64,000 nucleotides of DNA from NCBI GenBank assembly GCA_030248295.1, contig JASANH010000976.1, forward strand, positions 62,001 through 126,000, written 5' to 3'. Position numbers and translations under genes: made by a program. Below are positions 41,968 through 52,360 of the stretch, in pieces. The notes beneath the pieces were generated by a model that had not been told where the DNA came from, did no database searches, and saw only the letters and a program-made list of their open reading frames with translations. Origin of the DNA: Mesodorylaimus sp. YZB2_4. Its lineage: Eukaryota > Nematoda > Enoplea > Dorylaimida > Dorylaimidae. How positions within the stretch are numbered: position 1 is the first letter of the stretch; each line of letters begins with the position of its first letter.

Positions 41968-44254
41968 ATGGAAGATGTGGTTATCCTTATCGCCTTATCA
42001 GTTGCCATGTTCGTGGGCTCGTATGTCACTGGTTCATTACCTTTGGTGGTCCCTTTTTCGGAGGTAAGTTGTGAGTATCTTCTTTGCTGTGTGAATTGTA
42101 GGGACTCCGACGATGGCGTGGGATTTGGTGGTTGACAGAGATTAGGGGTTGATGGGCCAACACAGGTGGCAGGGGCAAATGTCGGGTGATGCTTACGGCG
42201 TACGATTAGGCGTACCTATCGTTAGTCATCGCGCGCGCTGTCTCATCTACAGTATGCTATCTCATTCCAGTCCCGTTTACGTCTGATCACTGTCCTCGGC
42301 GCTGGTCTTCTGGTCGGAACCGCCCTGGCAGTTATCATTCCAGAAGGTGTACAATCTATTTATAGCGCTGCTGAAAGCTCGAGTAAGTCGTATATGGTTT
42401 GAGCTTGGTCGAATCTGCCAGCAGATGTTCGTAACGAGTCATGTTTGGCTTCACAGATGGTCACCGGGGACAACATCGAGCGGATCTACCACCCGTGCCA
42501 GTACTCGATGGTTCGAACGTCAATATCGGTCATTCCGCACGGAATAGCCAAGTACTACAGCAAGCGAGTGGCCATCATCCTCAAAAGAAGGAAAGCGGAA
42601 ATTTTATTGTTGGTGAAGGAAAGCACGAGAAAGAAGGCCTGTCGCAAAATGAGAAAAAAGGAGCTGACCAAGGAGACAAGAAACCAAAGGAGCTGCCACT
42701 TCCGTTGGCTGGAATGGAGACCAGGACGAGAAAAAAGCGGGAAGGTGATGGAGCCGAGCAGAAGAATGGGCCAGAATCTGCTGTCGGCGATCATGGTTCA
42801 GAACACGTGGGCGATGTCGACTTTCCCGATCAGCATGATGACACTCATCATCATTCAGCACCCTCTAGCGGGCACGCCCACGCCCATAAGGCCGACGTCC
42901 ACGGGACTGTGGGATTGGCATTGGTGGCTGGCTTTGTGCTTATGTTGCTCGTTGACCAGTTGGCGCAACAAAGAAGCGGACGAGGTAAAATGCGTGATAT
43001 CTGGAATTTTAAACCTGGGTTTCAATGACTTTCTTGCTTTGATCCTTCGCAGTAAATAGAACCTTCGATTTCAGATGTGGATTTGGGCAGCGGTTCAGTT
43101 CAACCTCGGTACAAGATTACAGCGACAATCGGCCTGGTTGTGCACGCTGCTGGTAAGTTGATGTATGTATCGGGTCTCGAGCTGGCATCAGTAGCGTCCG
43201 TGGTATTGTGCAGTTTAAGCCAAGTGCTCTAATCAGCTTGACTATTCATTCTAGTATCTCCCAAGTTTCCATGCCTTATTTGTTTCTTTTTGGACACATC
43301 CTCACCTCACTTCCTTTTGACCTAACCTCGCTTTAGACCCACCTTCTGGTCTTCCTGTTCCACCTATCATTCCTTTTCCTTGTAGCTGACGGTGTCGCAT
43401 TGGGTGCCGCATCGAGTTCTGTGCATTCCGAAATACAACTTATTGTTTTCTTGGCCATTATGCTTCACAAAGTGAGTGTTCTTAGTGCCCACTGATATTC
43501 TTTAAGTTGTGAACTTTCTCTTTCAGGCACCTGCATCATTCGGATTGGTGACGTTTTTGCTACATGAGGGTTTGGACAAGGCGAGGATACGACGGCACCT
43601 TCTTATTTTCGCCTTGGCTGCACCTGTGGCCGCTGTTGTCACTTATTTCTTAATTAATTTGGTAAGTGATGGGTGCATTCATAGGCAGAACACAGCTACA
43701 GTATATGGATGGTATAGTGCACGGGTCCGACACGCTGCGGGATCATCCCGCCCATAGCTAGTCATCTTTATCGGTCGTCCCGGCAGGATGAGTCAATGCA
43801 CAACTAGGTCTGGTGTGACCGTCTGCCATCATTCGGTATACGGGTGGGAGAAGGCTAGCTTCAGTGTCAAATCTGCATCGGCTCACTGTGCCCCTTGTCG
43901 CATGTGTCAGTTGAGGACTTTTGCAAGTTTAGGGGCCTACAGAGTCTGTAAGCTGTCCTATACAGTACCACTACACTAGTACTGTATATCATGTGCTCTT
44001 TATAGGGTGGCAATAAAGAGCAACTGACGTCGATGAACACAACGGGTATCCTGCTATTATTTAGCGCCGGCACGTTCTTGTACGTGGCCACTGTGCACGT
44101 ATTGCCCGAAGTGGCTGCGGGTGGACATCATCAGTCGGGTTCTGGAGTTAGCGGACACTCACACCACAGGTCTGGTTTCAAGCTGAACGAACTGATCGCG
44201 CTCGTATTCGGAGCAGTCGCACCGACATTTTTAACACTAGGACATTCGCATTGA
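41968..44254 (+). CDS. SLC39A9: Zinc transporter ZIP9
   Basis: ZIP9 moves zinc into the cytosol, at Golgi and plasma membrane in vertebrates. Seven exons in one frame: 41968-42063, 42271-42382, 42457-42984, 43075-43152, 43386-43471, 43527-43661 and 44006-44254, total 427 residues (human about 307). Motifs: start [56 protein letters not shown], the metal-path helix [46 protein letters not shown], and [18 protein letters not shown] histidine-rich loop ([20 protein letters not shown]) precedes TM3, and a second His cluster (GHSHHRSG) lies late. The extra length is almost all in exon 3, a Lys/Glu-rich cytosolic loop of about 140 residues. Intact. Confidence 0.95.
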
Positions 44255-45237
44255 TGGACCAGTCTGTGATTTTGTTACCGTGCCCTTTGGGATTTGACGT
44301 CAAGATATTGCTTTCCTGGCACGCTTTATCAGAGTGACCTTCAGTGGCCCGAGCTGTTTGGTTCGTTCGATGTGGGGATGATCTGGGTCAGGTAGAGTGC
44401 CAGTCGCGATGCATATGCGTAAATATCAGTCTTTCCAAGAGGGCGACTGACTTGAAAGTATTGCGTGAGCCGATGACCATCTTGTAGCAGGAGGTTGTCT
44501 ACAGTAATGTGTATTGTACAGTCAACTGGTAGTGATGTGCAATAAACAAGAAATACTTGCTCGAGGCCAGGTAATAACGATATGGCAATTATCGGTACCA
44601 GCCAATAATGTAACTAAGAGTATGCAATTGATAGTATGCAATTAATGTAAGAGTATGTAAATGCAAGTCAAGAGTGGCAAAAGTTGGCAAGTACTGGGCG
44701 CTGCAGTTGGAGCGAGTTGGACCTGCTGCCACTTCAACGATGCAAGAGCTGGCGTGCACTGCAAGGGACAGTATGCTCTCACACAACTCCAGCAGCAGAG
44801 GATTGTTCTGAATTGAACGAATGTTCTTTTCCACACTCTTTAAAAATTTCAATTTTTTGAATTTGGTTCTCTGACTATATGTTCTCTAGTTGTGGTAATG
44901 CTGCGTAGTTTTAGTCTCCTCCATCATCCAGACTCAATGCCGTACTCGATCGCATCATGCGCATGGTAATCTTGAATTACTTCAGCATGCGACAAGAATG
45001 CAGTGGGTCATCCCCTGAAATATGCACTTCTGCCACATTCCATCTCCAAGGACAGGAGATATCTGGCCACCATGAGCACAGGACCTGGAGTCAGACCCAG
45101 CGCATTCAGAAATTTACTATCAGAACACCGCCAACTTAGTCCTGAAATCGAATACACTACTACGAGCGCATACAAAAAAATAATCAAATGTCTTCTCAGC
45201 CTTCATCTGTCCTCGAATCATTCCTTCAGCAAATCGA
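44255..45237. other. Intergenic between convergent ZIP9 and AMPD genes
   Basis: Holds the 3' ends of both genes. Around 44610-44660 a short motif, agtatgcaatt, is repeated imperfectly. No gene is visible. Confidence 0.4.
44541..44546 (+). terminator. Candidate ZIP9 polyadenylation signal
   Basis: A canonical AATAAA, about 290 bases after the ZIP9 stop, in the right orientation. The cleavage site is not visible. Confidence 0.45.
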
Positions 45238-48200
45238 CTACGACTCGGATGGTTTCACTTGCACAGTCACGCCCAAATCCAGTAATCGGCCACGCACCAG
45301 CATCTTCTTCGAACCGCGAATGGGATCACTGCTGACTGCCGACTCGACGCGCTCCTTGTCCTCTTTGGAAGACTGTCCGCGACAACTGCCCAACGCTGGA
45401 GAAAAAACCGCGCGCAGTTCCTCCATCAAGGTTTCGTGTCGATACGAAATTCGAATATCGGGCACGTTTGTGTGAGCTATATCGTTGCCTGGTACACCGT
45501 CGTCGAGGTAGCTGGCGCCCAGCCAGTGCATCTTCCTCTGAAAGCATGCAAGGACCATTCACTCGACTGATTAGCCGCCTCTGCGATTGCTTACTTCGTG
45601 GGAGAAACCACTTTGCAAAACACTGTTGCGAGCCAGCTCGCACATGTCCGCCCCACTCAGCTTCCACAATTGCGCCGCCACGCTGTATTCTTCCATCAGC
45701 GGTTCCTAAAATGATGTGAAGAGCCAGCTACCATATGTAAGTACCGCCAAATTTTGAAGATATTCCAGCAGGTACCAAAGGCCCCCAGCCACAGCCTATG
45801 TGTTCTTGGTTGCTGCTCACTCTTTCCCAAACACACCCGAGTCTTACTTTCGTGTAATGGAACTGCAGCGGATCGTCAGTCGAGAGCGAAATATTCAGTC
45901 CTTTCGACAGGTATTCCAGCAAGGGATTGCGAGGGTACGTCAGGAACAGGCTGTTGTTGCTCAACGGCGACATAGCGATGCCGATTTGACACAGGTAATA
46001 CAAATATTGCAGCACTGGCACCTGAAACAAAGATAATCAGTCAGTCTTAGTCATCAACGAGTGAGGGACTTACTTTTCGGAGCAGCAGCCCGTGCGATAC
46101 GCTTTCGGCTAACAGGAACCCAGCCACCATATGGTTCACCAATCCAGCCTCGCCACAATGCGGTCGCAGTGCGATCGTATTCAATTCGCGCGACCTAAAC
46201 CACAATCAATTTCATCCCACGCCGTCTTTCATATTTCGCTGGCACTTACTTTCGAAAATGATTCAACAGGGCCAAATTGGCGTACATGTAAAACAGATAG
46301 TAAGAATACGGCGGATTCTCTGTTCCCATCCACGCTTCGGCAGTCGGCGTTTTTGCATCGAAGATGGCCAGTTCCGGTTTCGACTCGTCGTCCACACTAT
46401 CGAGACCAACCACCTGCAAGAACACCTTTGACACGGACCAGCATCGAGTCACTCATTCACTCACGAAACGCAAGAATACATGCAACTCTGGATGCGACGA
46501 GGGATCGTTGGTAGCTTCGAAAAGAGGCAAGAAGACGTTGTCCAACACTTCTTGAAAGTTGGCGACGAGCTTTTTCGATCTGTAAATATCGCTAAAACAC
46601 CAAAACTCGAGCACACAAGATTTCCAGGCTGTCAATCCTGGCTTACTACAAGCGCGGTACTTGTATCAACCAACGAACGTGTTGCGAATGCACCTTGTAC
46701 TTGACAGCCCACTTGGCCAACTTGTCCCACTCGTCCCGGGATCGCCCATAAATCGATAATCGATATTCGGCCAATTGATACTTGCTCTCCGTCAGACCCG
46801 CCATGACTTCCTGAAATTCAAAATTGCAAAATTGACAAGAAAATTCACAATTTTGTACCTTCAATAAATCGGCAAAATATTCGCCGCCAATGTAATTGTC
46901 CGTTTTCAAGAAGAGATCGCGCAGGACACTTTGACCCAGCGGATTGTACTTGGCGTTGAATCGATCGAACCGATGGAACGTTTTGCGATCCTGAAATGGA
47001 ATCGCTAGAAATATTCTGGGCGTCGCTGTAGAAACAAGTCTTTTCATTTACTTACGGCGTGCACGTCCAAAATATCCACGCTCAGATCGTGCGTAGTTAT
47101 GTTCAGACTATCAAACAGCTGAAACAGACCAGAAATATCGAACTTGAGCTGCCATCCGATCAAATCTATCACCTGAGTCAGTGTCATCGGACGCCCTTTC
47201 TGCTCGCAAACTGTTTGACTTCCGCGCGTTTTCACTTTCGTCTTGATGAAGCGCAGCAAGTGTTTTTGATTCATGCAACTCGCAGCGTGCACGTGCGTGT
47301 CCACCTGAAATGAGATCATCTTTGGTCATCCCTCAGGGGCCTGATTAGAAGGGCATACCTTCCTGACATTGTAGAAATCACGGTGCGCGACTGATTTCTG
47401 CTCGGCCGACTCGCGCGCATCATTCAGCAAAACGTGCAAATTATACTTCGATTGGAGAAATGACAGACGATGATAGCAGAAGGATTTCCTGAAAGCGGCT
47501 GATCTAATACGACATCGAATCAAAAAAGTTTTTACTCACAGTGGTCCGTGGGCCAGCGAGCTCTGCACGAAAGCGTAGTCGTCCAAGAATTCCTTCAATG
47601 GCGTGTAAGATTTTTGAAATTCCGGCGCCGCCTCTCCGTCGGGTGTCAAAATCACGATCAGGCCTTTGTCGGATCGAAACGAGTACCCGGCCGATGACGG
47701 CATCTCGCTCGCGTCCATCTTCAATGGTTCTTCCTCCGACACCTCCGGAGGATGGTAGTCGGGCTTCTCCTCATCGGCTGCGATTTCTAGAAAAAGATCT
47801 ATTTTGCAGACAAAAAAAGGAAAAATGCGCCTCGTTGAAGAAAACTACGGTGACTGATTACCGAGCACTTCGGAGTTCGCGACGCAGAAATTCTTCTGGT
47901 GCTTCCCATTGAGGAAATCTTGCGGGGTCTTGTGAAAACGTTGTTCCGCTCGATCCATGTACTTCTTCCTCAACCGGATCGCTTTGATCAATTTGCGCGA
48001 GGCCTCTTTTTGATTTCCGAAACAAAGCTGAGGAAGAAAAATATCGAGACGATGGAAAAAGTGAAAGAAACGAAGTATCGGTGGCACTTACTCCGGAGAC
48101 ATCTTCTCCAGTCACAATCACGCGCTGATAATTTTCGATATCTGGCGCATCGAAAGGGGCGACAATTCCTGTCATGCGCTCCTGAAATACGAGCATAGAA

Positions 48201-48274
48201 GCAGATATATTTCTTCGAAATCACGGTCTCACTTCGAGGTCGGCTTCGAGTTCATCGCCGTCCGTTGCTGCCAT
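45238..48274 (-). CDS. AMPD: AMP deaminase
   Basis: Converts AMP to IMP and ammonia in the purine nucleotide cycle; zinc enzyme of the cytosol. Fifteen exons in one frame: 48233-48274, 48092-48181, 47862-48027, 47540-47786, 47359-47488, 47173-47304, 47056-47118, 46859-46990, 46647-46810, 46465-46591, 46250-46413, 46074-46194, 45848-46021, 45595-45705 and 45238-45537, total about 720 residues. Family motifs: [20 protein letters not shown] with metal-binding histidines, [67 protein letters not shown], and the catalytic [14 protein letters not shown]. The 54-base intron 47119-47172 was inferred because reading through it adds 18 residues absent from the family. The C-terminus is extended beyond human by a Ser/Arg-rich segment. 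All catalytic residues are present. Confidence 0.96.
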
Positions 48275-48292
48275 TTTTAGTAATTATCTGCA
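48275..48292 (-). promoter_or_regulatory. Possible splice-leader acceptor before AMPD
   Basis: On the minus strand, a pyrimidine tract ending tttttgcag sits 13 bases before the AMPD start codon. As with CDK7, this spacing fits spliced-leader trans-splicing, but a 5' UTR intron cannot be excluded. Confidence 0.35.
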
Positions 48293-48472
48293 AAAATATC
48301 GAAAGAAAACTGTAATACGCACTGCAACCATCGACCAACGAGCCCAGCGAAAGGCAGGGCGCACAGTATTCGAGTATTTTGCTCTCTTCCCATTGGTGCT
48401 TTTAAAAAACCCGCGAATCAGAGAACGCCACGCTTGAACCAGTGTGAAATTAGGAGATTTGTGCGAGGGCGT

Positions 48473-48530
48473 CCATTGCATGGCCCCACTAGTACAGTAG
48501 TAGTGGGGCCATGCAATGGGGGGGGGGGGG
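48473..48530. repeat. Perfect 19-base hairpin followed by a G run
   Basis: ccattgcatggccccacta (48473-48491) is followed after 9 bases by its exact reverse complement (48501-48519), then a run of about 13 G. It lies in the ~400-base gap between the divergent AMPD and TFIIB-like genes. It could be a tiny inverted-repeat element, an extruding cruciform or a regulatory RNA structure; nothing decides between them. Confidence 0.7.
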
Positions 48531-48678
48531 TCCATTAGCTCTTGTCTCACCGCCCCCACCACACACCAAATACTGATCGTATTCGTGAGCCTGTTTGACT
48601 AAAGTCATCGACGAAATGTCAAAAGTGAGTGCTTCTGATAGGGCGAATTGACTGCACACACATCAAGGCCGATTTCAG

Positions 48679-51334
48679 ATGAACAGCTCCGATCGTCGGT
48701 TGATTTCCGCTTTCAAAGTTATCGGAGAAATGTGCGAGCGTATTCACTTGGCCAAGTCGATCAAAGTATGTTCGTGCTGTAGTAAACGTTTTTTCTCCGA
48801 ATTCAAGTTTGTTCTTTAGGATCAAGCGGACTTGTTGTACACGAAAGTATTGGAAAGTAAGCAGTTGAAAGGCAAGAATTCGGAAGCCGTCGCCGCCGCT
48901 TGCTTGTATATTGCGTGCCGAAAAGAAGGAGTGCCTCGCACGTTTAAGGGTAAGCTAGATTTGACAATATATTCAACAGATTCGCAGTCTGCGCAATTCT
49001 TTTTAGAAATTTGCGCTGTATCGCGTGTCGAAAAGAAAGAAATCGGTCGTTCTTTTGATTTGTACTGTACCCGCGCAGCGCTTGACAGCTTGACCACGCC
49101 TATGCTTATTTCGGACTGGTCTTGTTAGCTCCACCTACCGCGCACTTTGCCTTTATATTCTGTATGCCCGCATGATTTTGCGCACTTGATTTGCATTCCG
49201 ACTTGTCGTTTGGTGCTTGGTAAAATCGATTAGAGCTCCGTGCCTTCTGACTAAACCACCATACATAACATATTGGCGACGTCTTCGATTTTGCCTTTTG
49301 CATGTTCACCTTCTTGCGAGTGTGTTCAAGATGGTTCCACCAGTCCCCCAGGTCCCTGCTTTTCTTCCGACGTTTTCTCCTTTTGATCCTAACGTCTGCA
49401 GATTTTCGGTTTATGTTCAACGTTTCCGCCAGTCCTTGCTTTTACACAACGTCCCCGCTGATCGTCACGTAGCTGCATTGTTGACCGCTTTGGGCGACTC
49501 CCTCTACCAACTCCTGGTCAATTTGGTGGCTCCCGACCACCCGACTGGTCTTCCCATCGATCAGATGATTGCAGCATTGACTGAGCATTTCGAACCGAAA
49601 ACCTTAGTGGTTGCAGAGCGTCAGAAATTTTACCAACGTCGACAGGGCGATGGCGAAACGATTGCTAATTTTACGTCCGATTTGAAGCGGCTTTCGCTAT
49701 CATGCAACTTTGGTGATCATCTTAATGATCCCTACGAGATCAAATCGTAGCTGGCTTGCGGAATGAGCAGACTAAGAAACGTCTGTGTACTGAAGCGAAC
49801 CTTACATGGCAAAAAGCTTTTGAATAAGCTCAGCAATTTGAAGCAGGTGAGCGTGATTTGCCAGTATTCCTGCCTACGAGTGGTGCGTCCTTGGTTTCTG
49901 CTTCAGCGTCCGTCCAGCAAGTGCAAGGCCATAAAGCCAGTAAGAAACGAGGAAAGAAGAAACCGAATTCGGCTCCTGTGCATTCTGCCAATGCTTCTGC
50001 TTCTTCTCCGAAACACGCTCCCGAGGGTACTTCGTGTTACCGCTGTGGTGACACTCGACATTGGGCCAACAAGTGCCCGCATCGAAATTCTACTTGCAAT
50101 AAATGCTCCAAGCTTGGCCATTTAGCCAAAGTTTCTAAGTCGAATGGTCACAATACGCGTCCAGTTTCGGATATTACTGATTCCATGGGTGCTATGACTT
50201 TGAATAGCATGACTGTGCCCGAATTTGCTACTGCTCGGAACGATGAGGTATTCGTTTTTGCGATTATCGGGACTACTCCTATTCAATTGCTATTGGATAC
50301 TGGTGCAAAGGTGAGTGCCCTGAATGCTACGACCTGGAGTCCGATTGGGTCGCCTGCTTTGAAGCCTACACGTATGGAATCAAAAAAGTACGGTGGTACG
50401 AAGCTGTCCGTTTTGGGTACTGTGCAAGTCCCACTGCGTATAAATATGCATGAAAAAAATGTGGAATTGTTCGTCGTGGATGAGTTTGGCAACAACATTT
50501 TCGGTCGCGACTTGCTGCCCTTATTTCCTCTCGACTGGAAGGGTATCTTCCAACAGTTGAAAATCACGGCGAATGTGGACACTGTACTACAATTAGGTGT
50601 CTTCCCATCGCTCATGAATACCATTAGATTGGCCGATGCAGAGCGCATTTTTCCAAATGTTTTCAAGGATGATCTGGGCTGCATCAAGGATGTCAAAGGC
50701 CATGTTGAGATGAGATCCGATGCTACTCCGAAATTCTACAAACCACGTCCTGTGCCCTTCGCTCTCAAAAGTAAAATCGAAATTGAGATGAAACGCCTGC
50801 AAGAGCAAGGAGTGATTGAGCCGATCATGAGGTCCGACTGGGCTGCTCCTATCATTCCAGTTCTGAAACAGAATGGCACGGATCGTTCTGGTGTATCGTC
50901 CAGCAAAGCTTCGACTGCAGCTTCTTTGGTTCATACTGCGCCGCCGCCCGGGCGCTCGCCGCGATACAATCTCCGCTCGACGATTCGCCCTCCCAAGCGT
51001 TTTGAGTTTTACACAGACTTTTGACGATTTTATTTGGGAGATTTTCTTTTCTTTGATGTGCAAGGGAAATGATATGTACTGTACCGGCGCAGCGCTTGAC
51101 AGCTTGACCACGCCTGTGCTTATTTCGGATTGGTCTTGTAGCTCCACCTACCGCGCACTTTGCCTTTATATTCTGTATGCCCGCATGATTTTGCGCACTT
51201 GATTTGCATTCCGACTTGTCGTTTGGTGCTTGGTAAAATCGATTAGAGCTCCGTGCCTTCTGACTAAACCACCATACATAACATGTTTCTCGTTAATCTT
51301 GAAAAAATTCGACATTAATTCGTCTGCGTCTTAG
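48679..51334 (+). pseudogene. GTF2B: Partial TFIIB gene split by an LTR element
   Basis: TFIIB bridges TBP and RNA polymerase II. Exons found: 48679-48765 (MNSSDRRLISAFKVIGEM), 48820-48949 ([17 protein letters not shown], then [16 protein letters not shown]) and 49007-49050 ([15 protein letters not shown]), equal to the first cyclin repeat. The exon is interrupted at 49051 by an LTR retrotransposon and continues at 51284 with CFSLILKKFD, then a stop at 51332. The zinc ribbon, B-finger and second cyclin repeat are not in the window: no upstream exon is found in the ~400 bases to AMPD. Only an unconvincing short exon-like ATG-TCA-AAA with a donor occurs near 48616. As it stands this cannot make TFIIB; an intact copy must exist elsewhere. 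It might also be an insertion allele or haplotype. Confidence 0.8.
49051..51288 (+). mobile_element. Nonautonomous Ty3/gypsy-like LTR element
   Basis: LTRs of about 215 bases at 49056-49270 and 51070-51283 start TGAT(T/A)TGTACTG and end ACATAACA. I count four substitutions and one single-base gap between them, about 98% identity. Flanking five-base copies are tcttt (left) and tgttt (right), a target duplication with one change. After the 5' LTR is tattggcgac, a usual gypsy primer-site context; before the 3' LTR is a purine tract. Inside: a gag frame (ATG 49331), a single-base frameshift near 49733, an in-frame TAA near 49830, a CCHC knuckle (CYRCGDTRHWANKC), a protease with LLLDTGAKVSALN, the very start of reverse transcriptase (EQGVIEPIMRSDWAAP), then a direct jump near 50880 to a short C-terminal tail. 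Most of reverse transcriptase, RNase H and integrase are deleted. Confidence 0.9.
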
Positions 51335-51715
51335 ATTGCTGCTTGTGAGATTTGGAAGCGCCAATTGGAGAATGATCATCCACGATTCAACTGTGTCCAA
51401 AAAGTGGACATGTATTGACTAGATTTCTTTCTTTTGAGTTTTTTGTGGATTGTGATCGAAGATGTAGAATAGGACTTTCTGAGATGTATTGTGAACAGGC
51501 AAAGTGTAAGCGACTCGAGATGGAATAAATTTGTTTGAATTTTGGATTGGGGCAGTGCTGTCGGAGGTTTGGACTCAACATGGACCATTGGTGGATTACC
51601 GAAAGTGATATGTAGTCTTGTGTTTGAAGGAGAGTGGCGGCTGGAGATGTGCTGACGGACTTTGTTGCTGGTTGGACTTCTGGTAAGTGGACGTATGGGG
51701 CAACAGGGCGTGGAG
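51335..51715. other. Spacer after the TFIIB fragment, no gene seen
   Basis: AT-rich sequence with frames on both strands that I cannot link to any family. I looked for the missing TFIIB C-terminal exons here and did not find them. Confidence 0.4.
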
Positions 51716-51935
51716 GGCGTGGACCCGAGTGTGACCAAGCCTGGCAGGCGTAGGCGGGAGGGAACAAATACTCGGACTGGAGCAAGGCAAGCTTGCGACC
51801 GTACCTGCGGCCTGCGGCTGAGACATAAACCCGAGGGGTTGATGTCTTCCAGCCAGGGGAGATCGATGATTCTCTCCCTCCCACTCGCCATGGCCAACCA
51901 GGCGCCAGGGTTACACGAGGATAACCAAACGACGG
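51716..51935 (+). repeat. Interspersed repeat family 3, copy 2
   Basis: Matches 24570-24790 in ordered blocks (see that entry). It lies just upstream of the surviving exons of the SLC25 fragment, where that gene's first exon would be expected. Confidence 0.6.
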
Positions 51936-52008
51936 CTGAAACATCACCCTGACGGGTGACGTTGCATGCGCCAGCTCCATCCAGACTTGCACTGTTTGAA
52001 CGTTGCAG

Positions 52009-52360
52009 GTATCACTGGTCTCTTGGCTAGTCATCCGCTGGACACGGTTAAGGTAAGATCAGGATTCGAGTTCCCAAATGAGTGTGGTTTACGTGTGATT
52101 TTCAGGTTCGATTGCAATCATTGGACGGGTACAAGGGCGCTGTGCAATGTGTGTCTCGGACGATGCGCGAAGAGTCGATCCGTGGTTTCTACAGGGGCAT
52201 GGGGGCCCCGTTGGTCATGGCGGGCTTCCTCCAGTCCACCTTCTTCCTCGGCTACAGTTCGTCCTTTGCAGTGACTGAACACTGGCGGAGTCGTGGCGGC
52301 TATGAGAGGAGCAAGCAGGAACAGAGGAAGGAGAACCCTCTCGGAGTGGAATACTGTTGA
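52009..52360 (+). pseudogene. Truncated SLC25 mitochondrial carrier
   Basis: Exons 52009-52052 and 52106-52360 are joined by a 53-base intron. They encode the first third of a mitochondrial inner-membrane carrier: GITGLLASHPLDTVKVRLQ holds the carrier signature PxDxxK/R with the intron in the middle, then YKGAVQCVSRTMREESIRGF, YRGMGAPLVMAG and FFLGYSS. The pattern is closest to the SLC25A45/A29-type group as I recall it. The other two carrier repeats are missing, and no start-Met exon was found. The last residues (GVEYC then stop) are read from the beginning of the MSP duplication, so the frame ends by crossing a rearrangement junction at about 52350. Confidence 0.75.

Noticed and set aside
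42445-43059. Alternative plus-strand frame of 204 codons in the ZIP9 region
   Set aside because: The other frame joins in phase with exons 2 and 4 and carries the His-rich loop and TM3 expected for ZIP9.
47056-47304. Single uninterrupted AMPD exon
   Set aside because: It reads open, but treating 47119-47172 as an intron gives a protein that matches the conserved family spacing, with good donor and acceptor sites.
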